A DNA stretch of 64,000 bases, taken from Arthrobacter sp. AQ5-05 (GTDB taxonomy: Bacteria > Actinomycetota > Actinomycetes > Actinomycetales > Micrococcaceae). The stretch lies in NCBI RefSeq assembly GCF_003287975.1, contig NZ_QMKQ01000002.1, positions 186,001 through 250,000 of the forward strand, in the 5' to 3' direction. Shown piece by piece: positions 28,106-35,202 of the stretch. Position numbers and translations under genes: made by a program. A model generated the notes under the pieces. It searched no databases, was not told the DNA's origin, and worked only from the letters and a program-made list of their open reading frames with translations. Numbering within the stretch: the stretch's first letter is position 1; the number at the start of each line of letters is the position of its first letter.

Positions 28106-29707
28106 TTAGCAGCCGTATCCGGCGCGGTAGAACTGCAGATCGCCCTGGGCGTCGTTCATCACGGCACACTTGGTGTGCAGGCCGAAGTCGGTCGGGATGA
28201 ACAGCGGGATCGCCGGCATGTCCTTGATGACCAGGGCCTCTGCCTGCGCGTAGCGCGCGGCCGACTTGGCTTCGTCCTGTTCGCCGCGGGCCGAGCGCAG
28301 CAGCGCGTCGACGGCCGTGTTCGAGTAACCGGTGGTCACGTTGCCGTCGCCGCCGGTCTCGTACTGGCTCAGGTACTGGTCCGAGCTCTTGTACGACCAG
28401 CCCCAGAGGCCGAAGACCGCGCCTTCAAGCTCCTGGTTGTTGCGCCGGGCCTCGAGCTCGGTGCCCAGCATCGGCTTGAGCTGGACCTTGATGCCCAGAT
28501 TGTCCTGGATCTGCTTGGCGATGGCCTGGACCAGCTGCACGTCCGAGGTCGAGGTGTGCTCGATGACCAGGGTGCCGTCGAAGCCGCCGGCCTTTTTCAG
28601 CAGGTCCTTGGCTCCGGCGACGTCAAGGGTGCAGGAGTCGCAGGAGCCTTCCTTGTAGGAATCCAGCGACGGCGGCACCAGGGAATCGGAGGAGGTGGCG
28701 TAGCCCTGGAGCAGCGAGGCGGCGATGGCCTCGCGGTCGATCGACATGGAGATGGCGCGGCGCAGGTCCGGGTCTTCCAGGCCCTTGACGTATTCGGGGA
28801 TCTGCAGCGTGTACTGCTTGGAACCGGTCTTGACCTCGTAGAGGGATTCCTCGCCGAGCTGGCTCTTGGCCTTGGAGACCATGGTCGCCGGCACATTGCG
28901 GATCATGTCCAGGTTGTTGGCGGTCATGTCCGTGTAGGCCGCGTCGACGGCGGTGTAGATCTGGCCCACGAGCTTGTCGGCACCGCCGGAGAAGCCGGCT
29001 GCGCCCTTGAAGCCGTCCCACTTGTCCAGCACGACTTCCTGGTTGTGGTTCCAGGAGACGAACTTGTACGGGCCGTTGGAGACCGGGTTCTCCTCATAGG
29101 CCTTCGCATCGGTGAAGGCGACCTCCGGCAGCGGGCACAGCGGCGAGGTGGAGAGCACCTTCGGGAAGTCCGCGTTGGGCGCGTTGAGGGTGACCTCGAG
29201 GTTGTTCGCGTCGATGACCTTTACCCCGGAGAGCGAATCGGTCTTCGGCTTGGAACCGTCGGTCGGGTTCAGTTCCTTGTAGCCAACGAAGGAGACGAAG
29301 CTGCCGTTGCCCTGCCAGGCGTTGGAGCCGGTGGCGGTCTTGGACCAGGCCTTGGCGAACGAGTCGGCGGTGACCGGGGTGCCGTCCTGGAAGGTCCAGC
29401 CCTCCTGCAGCGCGATCTTCCAGGTGGTGGCGTCCTGGCTCGTGACGGACTTGGCGGCCAGCGGCTCCAGCTCCTGCGTCTCGACGTTGACCTCCATGAG
29501 GTTCGCGCAGGTGGCCATGCCGACCTGGCTTCCCGGGTTCTCGTGCGGAACCAGCGATGTTGGTTCGGCGAGCTGGAACGACAGGCGCTTGGCGCCGTCC
29601 GTCCCCGCGCCCGGTGTCCCGGCGTCTGCTCCCACCGAACAACCGCTGGCTACCAGCATGAACGCTGCGGATGCCGCTGCAACGGCTATCAACTTCTTCT
29701 TCGACAT
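28106..29707 (-). CDS. Opp-type ABC substrate-binding lipoprotein (family 5)
   Basis: 533 residues, extracytoplasmic receptor. Signal peptide with lipobox LVASGC (Cys near residue 23). Mature sequence shows SBP family-5 features: LVPHENPGSQVGMATCANLME near residue 52, WTFQDGTPVTADSFAKAW near residue 105 and AISMSIDREAIA near residue 325. First gene of a five-gene transporter operon. Family 5 proteins bind peptides but also cello-, chito- and other oligosaccharides. A ROK-type operator upstream favours a sugar-containing ligand. Confidence 0.93.
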   Translation of the reverse strand: MSKKKLIAVAAASAAFMLVASGCSVGADAGTPGAGTDGAKRLSFQLAEPTSLVPHENPGSQVGMATCANLMEVNVETQELEPLAAKSVTSQDATTWKIALQEGWTFQDGTPVTADSFAKAWSKTATGSNAWQGNGSFVSFVGYKELNPTDGSKPKTDSLSGVKVIDANNLEVTLNAPNADFPKVLSTSPLCPLPEVAFTDAKAYEENPVSNGPYKFVSWNHNQEVVLDKWDGFKGAAGFSGGADKLVGQIYTAVDAAYTDMTANNLDMIRNVPATMVSKAKSQLGEESLYEVKTGSKQYTLQIPEYVKGLEDPDLRRAISMSIDREAIAASLLQGYATSSDSLVPPSLDSYKEGSCDSCTLDVAGAKDLLKKAGGFDGTLVIEHTSTSDVQLVQAIAKQIQDNLGIKVQLKPMLGTELEARRNNQELEGAVFGLWGWSYKSSDQYLSQYETGGDGNVTTGYSNTAVDALLRSARGEQDEAKSAARYAQAEALVIKDMPAIPLFIPTDFGLHTKCAVMNDAQGDLQFYRAGYGC

Positions 29708-29797
29708 GATGCTCCTCGTGTACGAATGACCCGTGTTACTCCGCCCTGCATGGCGGTGTTAGCCAGGTAACCACATGCTGTGATCGACCTCACCAAC

Positions 29798-29818
29798 TTA
29801 TTTCACGCTCTAAAATAA
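29798..29818. promoter_or_regulatory. Candidate ROK/NagC-type operator
   Basis: TTATTT-N9-AAATAA (29798-29803 and 29813-29818), an inverted repeat in an AT-rich patch that stands out from the GC-rich flanks. NagC/Mlc-type ROK regulators bind TTATTT/AAATAA arms around a GC-containing centre. It lies 91 bp upstream of the binding-protein ATG, and the ROK gene is next to it. Function is inferred. Confidence 0.55.
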
Positions 29819-29959
29819 ACCAGATACAGCACCATGTGTCAATAAATCCAAAAAACACCCACTCGATGGCCTTGGGCATTTGCGCGCCGGCACACGGTTC
29901 GGGCGGCTGCGGCACGGCTTGCCCAATCCCCGCCGGCGGCATCGGGAAAGCGGCGTTGT

Positions 29960-31186
29960 CTAGGGGTTCACCAGGCCCTCGGGAAGCGCGTGGCCCAGCG
30001 GATCGTCGAGTACCGCATCGACCATCGTGGAGGCGGCAAAGAGCGAGAGTGAAAATACATGGTCCGAGGACAGCACGACGCGGCCCGCGGCTCCGGAACC
30101 CGCATGGGCCCTCCGGGCCACCTCCGCCACCAGGGCGGCGAAGACCGCCGGGGTTTCGGCCGGGGTGCCGGCCACGACCAGCAGCTCGGGGTCGTGGATG
30201 TCGATGAGCTGGCTCGCCGCCCGGCCGACGTAGCGGTTGCGCTGTTCCAGCACCTCGATGGCCACCGGGTCCTGGGCCCCGGCCAGTTCCAGCACGTGGT
30301 CGATGTTCTGCACGTCTGCCAGCCCGCGCCCCCTGGCCTCGACGGCCACCGCGTCGTCGGAGGCCATCACCGCCAGGCAGCCGGTCTTGCCGCAGGAGCA
30401 CGGCACCGGCCGGTCGCTGACGCGCAGGTGGGCGATCTGTCCCGCCGTCTGGCTGAATCCCGCACGGATCCGGCCGTCGTCGACCATCACCGACCCGATG
30501 TCCGCGGTGATGACCATCAAGACGAAGTCGTTGGTCCGTTGCCCGTGGCCGTAGAGCAATTCGGACTGGGCAGCTGCCCGCGCGTTGTTGTCGACGATGA
30601 CCGGGGAGGGCAGCCGCCCGCGCAGCAGCTCCATCACGCGCACGTTGTGCCAGCCCGCCCCCGGGTTGTCGATGATCTCCGCCGCATGCCGGTCCACGAT
30701 GCCGCCGGTGGCGATGCCGGTGCCCAGCAGCGGCCTGCCCCGGGCATGGCCGGCCACCAGCCTGTGGGCCGCGGCAACCACCAGGTCGATGGTTTCGGCA
30801 GGGCCCAGGCCGGCGTGCGGCACCAGCACGGAGGCCTGCCCCACGCCGTCGAGTCCCATCAGCACCACGCCCGCGGTGCGCGGCCCCAGGTGGATCCCGA
30901 GCACCAGCGCGGACGTTCCGATTTCCAGGGGCACGCGCGGGCGCCCCTGCGCACCCGTGGGCGAGGGCATCGCCCGCAGCAACCCCGCGTCCAACAGGGT
31001 GGAGGTGATGTTGGTGACCGACGCGGCACTCAGGCCAAGCTGGGCCGCGATCTCGGACCGGGACAGCCCCGGGTGGCCGAAGACGTGCTTCATGACGGCC
31101 GCGGTGTTCAGCCGGCGCAGGTCGTCTCCGCGATGCCCGCGTCCGTTGCGTGGCCCCGTCCCCGGATCCCCTTCGCGTATCTGCAT
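29960..31186 (-). CDS. ROK-family transcriptional regulator
   Basis: 408 residues. N-terminal winged helix (VFGHPGLSRSEIAAQLGLSAASVTNITS) followed by a ROK sugar-binding/kinase-like domain. The zinc motif CSCGKTGC is present. The kinase catalytic segment reads VDNNARAAA, where active ROK kinases have N-D-A-N; the missing Asp says this is a regulator, not a kinase. The ATG at 31186 or a GTG three codons earlier could start it. It lies just upstream of the Opp-type operon on the same strand, with a NagC-like inverted repeat between them. Confidence 0.92.
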   Translation of the reverse strand: MQIREGDPGTGPRNGRGHRGDDLRRLNTAAVMKHVFGHPGLSRSEIAAQLGLSAASVTNITSTLLDAGLLRAMPSPTGAQGRPRVPLEIGTSALVLGIHLGPRTAGVVLMGLDGVGQASVLVPHAGLGPAETIDLVVAAAHRLVAGHARGRPLLGTGIATGGIVDRHAAEIIDNPGAGWHNVRVMELLRGRLPSPVIVDNNARAAAQSELLYGHGQRTNDFVLMVITADIGSVMVDDGRIRAGFSQTAGQIAHLRVSDRPVPCSCGKTGCLAVMASDDAVAVEARGRGLADVQNIDHVLELAGAQDPVAIEVLEQRNRYVGRAASQLIDIHDPELLVVAGTPAETPAVFAALVAEVARRAHAGSGAAGRVVLSSDHVFSLSLFAASTMVDAVLDDPLGHALPEGLVNP

Positions 31187-31420
31187 CCCAGGCACACTTT
31201 CTCTTGGTTCGGTGTTCCGGGCCGGTCGCGGCCCTGCGCCCGCCGGCCGCGGCATGCGGCTCCCCCCAGGGCGGTTGCGACACGGAACACGTCAAGCGCA
31301 TCACACCGGGAACGGTTTTCCGACCTTACCCAGCACATCCTCCGAAACCGAAATTCGCAGGCTTCATGAAACAATGTCGTCTACCGCCAGGCACACCGGC
31401 CCGGCGAGGAAGAGGCAAGC

Positions 31421-32098
31421 ATGGGCGATCCGACGCCGCAGACCCCGGGCTGGCTCCCGCCACCGGAATACCGCCAGCCGCCACGGCACGAGCTGGCCTA
31501 CTGGCTCGATCCCCGGACCTCGGCCGAGGTCCCTCTCGAGGCGGGCTCGGCCCTGCGCACCATGGCGCAAAACCTCGGCGCCCGGCGCGGCGCAGCCAGT
31601 GTTCCGGTGGGGCTGGGCATCGCCCTGGCCTGCGCCGCCCTCACCAACCTGGTGACTTCGGATGCGCTGCCGGGCGCGTTGCCCTGGCTGTTCCTTGCCT
31701 CCGTGGTCCTGACCGTGCTGGGACTGTGTCTCTGGCGCCGGGTCAACTCATCCACGCCAAAGCCCGGCCACGTCTCCACCATGTATGCCAGCCGCAGCGT
31801 CGCCGGCGGATGGATCATGGTGGTGGTGCTCGGCGTTCCGCTGTGCGCCATCGCGCATGTGGTGCTGGTGTCCCAGTTCGACGGCACGGGCCGCGGGGCA
31901 CTGGCCTACGCCGGGTACCAGCTGGCCCTGCTCGCCGGCATTGTCAGCGTCTTTTTCCTGCCCGGATACTTTTCCGGGCACTCCCGGCGGGACCTGCGCC
32001 GGCTCATTGCGGGGAATCCCCGCGTGCGCGCCGAGGTCGAGGAGCTGTCGCGGTCCTGGGTCGATCCGATCGGAACCATGTCCTTCGGCCCGCTTTAG
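31421..32098 (+). CDS. Hypothetical membrane protein
   Basis: 225 residues, not recognised. The first ~65 residues are Pro-rich and hydrophilic. Then four hydrophobic segments in two pairs appear (about residues 62-80, 86-104, 128-150 and 160-182), followed by a basic C-terminal tail. GAGGAAGAGG upstream supports the ATG at 31421. Its stop codon overlaps the stop of the phosphotransferase gene on the other strand (tail-to-tail, 4 bp). Confidence 0.7.
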   Translation: MGDPTPQTPGWLPPPEYRQPPRHELAYWLDPRTSAEVPLEAGSALRTMAQNLGARRGAASVPVGLGIALACAALTNLVTSDALPGALPWLFLASVVLTVLGLCLWRRVNSSTPKPGHVSTMYASRSVAGGWIMVVVLGVPLCAIAHVVLVSQFDGTGRGALAYAGYQLALLAGIVSVFFLPGYFSGHSRRDLRRLIAGNPRVRAEVEELSRSWVDPIGTMSFGPL

Positions 32099-33027
32099 GC
32101 CTCGGCCAGCAGCTGCCCGATGCCATGGACCCCCACGCCATGCAAGGGATCGCCCACCGGCAGCCCGGCCATGGGCACCGCGTAGTTCACCGCCCAGGCC
32201 CGGGCCCGCACCCAGCTGCCCGGCGAATAGAGCCCATGGCCCGCCAACTGCCGCCGGAACTCCGCGCGCCCCGAGGCACTGAAGTGCAACCACGCCACGG
32301 CCAGGTCGCTGGCCGGGTCCCCCGCGGTCATGTCGCCGAAGTCGATCACCGCGCCCAGCCGGGTCTTCCCGGTGCCCTCGGCATCGCCGCCGTCGGCATC
32401 ACGCACGAGCATGTTGTGCGGGCGCGGGTCCCCGTGCAGCCACAGCCGCGGCCCGACATGCCGGACCTCGGCGAGCCCCTGCTCCCAGATGGCCAGCAGT
32501 GCCGCGCGCTCCGGCTCCTCCACGGCTTCCAACCGCTCGCGCAGCGTCTGGTCCCGATCCCGCAGCGGCACCCCGCGCACCGGGTTGCGCGGGGCATCGG
32601 CCGGGGCCGGGACATGCAACGCCCGGAAGAACGCAGCCAATTTCCCCGCGTACCCGTCGCGCACCGCCGCGCCCACCGACGCCGCGCTGGAACCGGCAAA
32701 CCACGGCACCACCGCCCAGTGGTACGGGTAGCCCTCCCCCGGCCTGCCGCGGTGCCGCGGCACCGGAACGGGTAGCGGCAGCCGCGGCGCCAGGAACGGG
32801 AGCCAGCGCACCTCGTTGAGCAGCAACGCATGGGCAACGTCCCGCCGCGGCAGGCGCACCGCCAATTCGTCCCCCAGCCGGTAGATCACGTTGTCCCAGC
32901 CGTCGTCGGCGAACCGAAGTTCCAGCCCCGCCAGATCCGGGTGCTGGGCACCGAGCAGGTCGCATACCAGTTGCTCGTCGATCACCACGTCCCGCTGGGG
33001 CCGGGGCGTGGACCCGGCGTGGGTCAT
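32095..33027 (-). CDS. Aminoglycoside-phosphotransferase-fold kinase
   Basis: 310 residues, APH/choline-kinase-like. Catalytic loop LWLHGDPRPHNMLV (H-G-D-x4-N) near residue 190 and the metal-binding VIDFGDMTAGDPASDLA near residue 225. The N-terminal lobe begins RFADDGWDNVIYRLGDELAVRLPRR with the ATP-binding lysine-equivalent region. Despite the family name many members phosphorylate sugars, alcohols or small metabolites, so drug resistance should not be assumed. The start overlaps the VOC gene's stop (ATGA), showing coupling in an ArsR-VOC-kinase operon. Confidence 0.85.
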   Translation of the reverse strand: MTHAGSTPRPQRDVVIDEQLVCDLLGAQHPDLAGLELRFADDGWDNVIYRLGDELAVRLPRRDVAHALLLNEVRWLPFLAPRLPLPVPVPRHRGRPGEGYPYHWAVVPWFAGSSAASVGAAVRDGYAGKLAAFFRALHVPAPADAPRNPVRGVPLRDRDQTLRERLEAVEEPERAALLAIWEQGLAEVRHVGPRLWLHGDPRPHNMLVRDADGGDAEGTGKTRLGAVIDFGDMTAGDPASDLAVAWLHFSASGRAEFRRQLAGHGLYSPGSWVRARAWAVNYAVPMAGLPVGDPLHGVGVHGIGQLLAEA

Positions 33028-33425
33028 GCCCCCGAGGTCTCGTTCATCGCCGCGATCTGGATCAGGTTCCCGCAGGTGTCATCCAGCACCGCGGTGGTCA
33101 CCGGTCCCATCACGGTCGGCGGCTGGGTAAAGACCACGCCCAGGCCCACCAGTCGTTCGTATTCGGCCTGCACGTCCTCCACGGCGAACGAGGTGAACGG
33201 GATCCCGTCGGCCACCAATGCTTCACGGAACGGGCCGACGGCCGGGTGGTTGGCAGGTTCCAGCACCAGCTCGACCCCGTCACGCGCTTCCGGGGAGACC
33301 ACGGTCAGCCAGGAGAACTCCCCCATCGGGACATCGTTCTTCTTCTCGAACCCGAGCTTGGTCGTGTAGAACTCCAGGCCCTTGGCTTGGTCGTTGACAA
33401 AGATGCTTGCAAGATTGATCTTCAT
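33024..33425 (-). CDS. VOC-family (glyoxalase/bleomycin-resistance fold) protein
   Basis: 133 residues with two beta-alpha-beta-beta-beta modules: INLASIFVNDQAKGLEFYTTKLGF and the second half ending DTCGNLIQIA. Metal-ligand positions include the late Glu-equivalent region, but an exact set cannot be fixed by eye. Members range from lyases and dioxygenases to binding proteins. It starts 62 bp after the ArsR gene. Confidence 0.87.
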   Translation of the reverse strand: MKINLASIFVNDQAKGLEFYTTKLGFEKKNDVPMGEFSWLTVVSPEARDGVELVLEPANHPAVGPFREALVADGIPFTSFAVEDVQAEYERLVGLGVVFTQPPTVMGPVTTAVLDDTCGNLIQIAAMNETSGA

Positions 33426-33487
33426 GGCTTTTCCTTCTCGATCGGTGTTGGTTCCACCCGCGGGGTGCGAGGGTGGCGGTGTTCATG

Positions 33488-33784
33488 TCATGGTTCGGGG
33501 CGAGTGGGGCCCGGCGGCCACCTCTCGAAGATCCCGGCCAGGGGCGAGGTATCCACGTAGTGGAACTTGTAGCGGCCCGAGCGCTCGCTGCGCACCAGCC
33601 CGGCCGCCTCGAGCACCTGAAGGTGCTGCGAGATCGCTTGCCGGCTCGGGTTGATGCCATGCCGCGACGACAACCGGTTGCAGATCTCAAAGAGTGTCTG
33701 GCCGGTGTGTTCCACCAGCTCGTCCAGGATCACCGCCCGGGTCGGGTCCGCCAACGCCTTCAACAGCTCTTCCACACCCACCAT
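33488..33784 (-). CDS. ArsR/SmtB-family regulator (SdpR-like, no metal cysteines)
   Basis: 98-residue winged-helix repressor: VEELLKALADPTRAVILDELV at the N-terminus and NPSRQAISQHLQVLEAAGLVRSERSGRYKFHYV as recognition helix and wing. It lacks the ELCVCDL-type metal motif, so it does not look like a metal sensor; it resembles the SdpR branch that partners VOC or SRPBCC proteins. The frame is open far upstream; the ATG at 33784 sits next to an inverted repeat, and an ATG 11 codons upstream is possible. First gene of ArsR-VOC-kinase. Confidence 0.85.
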   Translation of the reverse strand: MVGVEELLKALADPTRAVILDELVEHTGQTLFEICNRLSSRHGINPSRQAISQHLQVLEAAGLVRSERSGRYKFHYVDTSPLAGIFERWPPGPTRPEP

Positions 33785-33786
33785 TA

Positions 33787-33806
33787 AGGCAAGTGACTGC
33801 TTGCCT
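33787..33806. promoter_or_regulatory. Inverted repeat at the start of the ArsR-type gene (candidate operator)
   Basis: Seven-bp arms AGGCAAG (33787-33793) and CTTGCCT (33800-33806) with a 6-bp spacer, ending three bases from the ATG. Placement fits autorepression by the ArsR-type protein. Confidence 0.6.
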
Positions 33807-34024
33807 GTCAAGGGCATGGTTCCCGCCCGCAGCCATGCCCAGGCGCGACCGGTGTTGGCTCCGGATTCATGGCGCCACGGGCCAACGCAATTCTGCACGG
33901 GTACGGGCCAAGCCGCAGGAGCAACACGATCGTCGCTCCACGCATTGTTTTCTTGGCATCGGGGGACAAGAATGAGTCGACAAGGGACCGGCTTGGGGCT
34001 GGTCCTGCCTTGGGGGGAAGCATC

Positions 34025-35083
34025 ATGGTTCAGTTGACGGGATTGCTCAGGACTATCCTCGGGCCGGCCTCCGGAGTGTTTGCCATCGCCATCATGGCCA
34101 CCGGAGCTGCCGCGGCTCCGCCCACGGTGTATCCAGCGGCCACAATCACGGTTGCGCAACCCGCGGCCATGCTGCCCACTGCGTCCGCGCCCTTGGCGGT
34201 GGCGACGGCCAAGCTGCCCTCGCGGCTGACCACCCAGGCCAACCTGAATCTTCGCACTGGGAACAGCACACGGAAGCGGATCATCCTCACCATACCCAAG
34301 GGCACAAGCGTCAAGGTCCATGCCCGCGCCGCCAACGGCTGGTACAAGGTCACCTACAAGTCGCGCACCGGCTGGGCAAGCGGCCAGTATCTTGCCGCCA
34401 AGAAACCCGTCAAGTCCGCCAAATCGAAGCTTCCGTCCATTCCGCACGCCCACCAAAACCGCGGGCCCAACAAGACTCCGCGTGTTGTCCTGACCTATGA
34501 CGATTGCCCTCGCAACCTGTCCTCGTTCAAGGCCGTGATCAATTACGCCGGCAAATCCAACATCGGCCTGGTGATCGCACCGACCGGCGATTGCCTCGTC
34601 TCCTTCAAGCGCCGCTACGGGGTGGACCTGGCATCCCTGGCCCGCGCCAAGGGGCAGTGGGTCATCAACCATTCGGTCAACCACGTGGACCTGCGCAAGC
34701 TCTCCTGCACGCAGGGAGCACGCGAGTTGCGCGGCACCGGCGTCCGCACCAACTACGGTCGCCCTCCCTACGGAGCCATCAATTCAAATGTGCGCTGCGC
34801 CTATGCACGGGCGGACATGAGGATTTGGACCTGGACCCGCGACACCCTCGACTGGATGGTGCGCTCGAAGCAGACCACCGTCGCTCGGGCCGGTGCGGCA
34901 AAGCGCGGCGACACCGTGCTGATGCACATGCAGTGGCAGGGATTCACCCCGGATTCCGTCCGACAGATCCGCAACCGCCTCTCGGACCGCGGCATCGGCC
35001 TCTGCCGTGCCTATCACGGCAAGGACGGCAAGGGCGCCGTGGCCAGGACACCGGTCAACCTGCCGTCCTCGTTGCCCTGCTGA
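34025..35083 (+). CDS. Secreted SH3b plus NodB-like (polysaccharide-deacetylase-fold) protein
   Basis: 352 residues. Signal peptide over residues 1-33 (hydrophobic run FAIAIMATGAAAA). An SH3b domain follows (about 63-122: TTQANLNLRTGNSTRKRIILTI to SRTGWASGQYL), which binds cell wall. The C-terminal NodB-like domain starts at RVVLTYDDCP, followed by NHSVNH (H-x3-H zinc pair), RPPYGAIN and a late LMHM. The first motif reads TYDDCP rather than the usual TFDDGP. GGGGGGAAG precedes the ATG at 34025. Probable role: cell-wall or glycan deacetylation outside the cell; activity should not be assumed. Confidence 0.85.
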   Translation: MVQLTGLLRTILGPASGVFAIAIMATGAAAAPPTVYPAATITVAQPAAMLPTASAPLAVATAKLPSRLTTQANLNLRTGNSTRKRIILTIPKGTSVKVHARAANGWYKVTYKSRTGWASGQYLAAKKPVKSAKSKLPSIPHAHQNRGPNKTPRVVLTYDDCPRNLSSFKAVINYAGKSNIGLVIAPTGDCLVSFKRRYGVDLASLARAKGQWVINHSVNHVDLRKLSCTQGARELRGTGVRTNYGRPPYGAINSNVRCAYARADMRIWTWTRDTLDWMVRSKQTTVARAGAAKRGDTVLMHMQWQGFTPDSVRQIRNRLSDRGIGLCRAYHGKDGKGAVARTPVNLPSSLPC

Positions 35084-35143
35084 GTACCCGACATTCCCAG
35101 GTGATGTCGACCTGTCAGGGGGGTTGCCCGACCGCCACGCCGG

Positions 35144-35152
35144 TTATCCACA
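35144..35152 (+). promoter_or_regulatory. Isolated DnaA-box-like nonamer
   Basis: TTATCCACA, an exact match to the E. coli DnaA-box consensus, 51 bp upstream of the DUF222/HNH gene. Only one copy is seen here, so it is not an origin. It may be chance or a DnaA-titrating or regulatory site. Confidence 0.4.
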
Positions 35153-35202
35153 ACCCCGCGCACCGCCGACCGAAACCGGGCCCGGGGGCGCATCCTTGAA
35201 CC

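Noticed and set aside
32095-33027. Aminoglycoside resistance gene
   Set aside because: Only the broad kinase fold is evident; the residues defining drug specificity cannot be read.
35144-35152. Replication origin
   Set aside because: Only one DnaA box and no dnaA/dnaN neighbourhood or AT-rich unwinding element.
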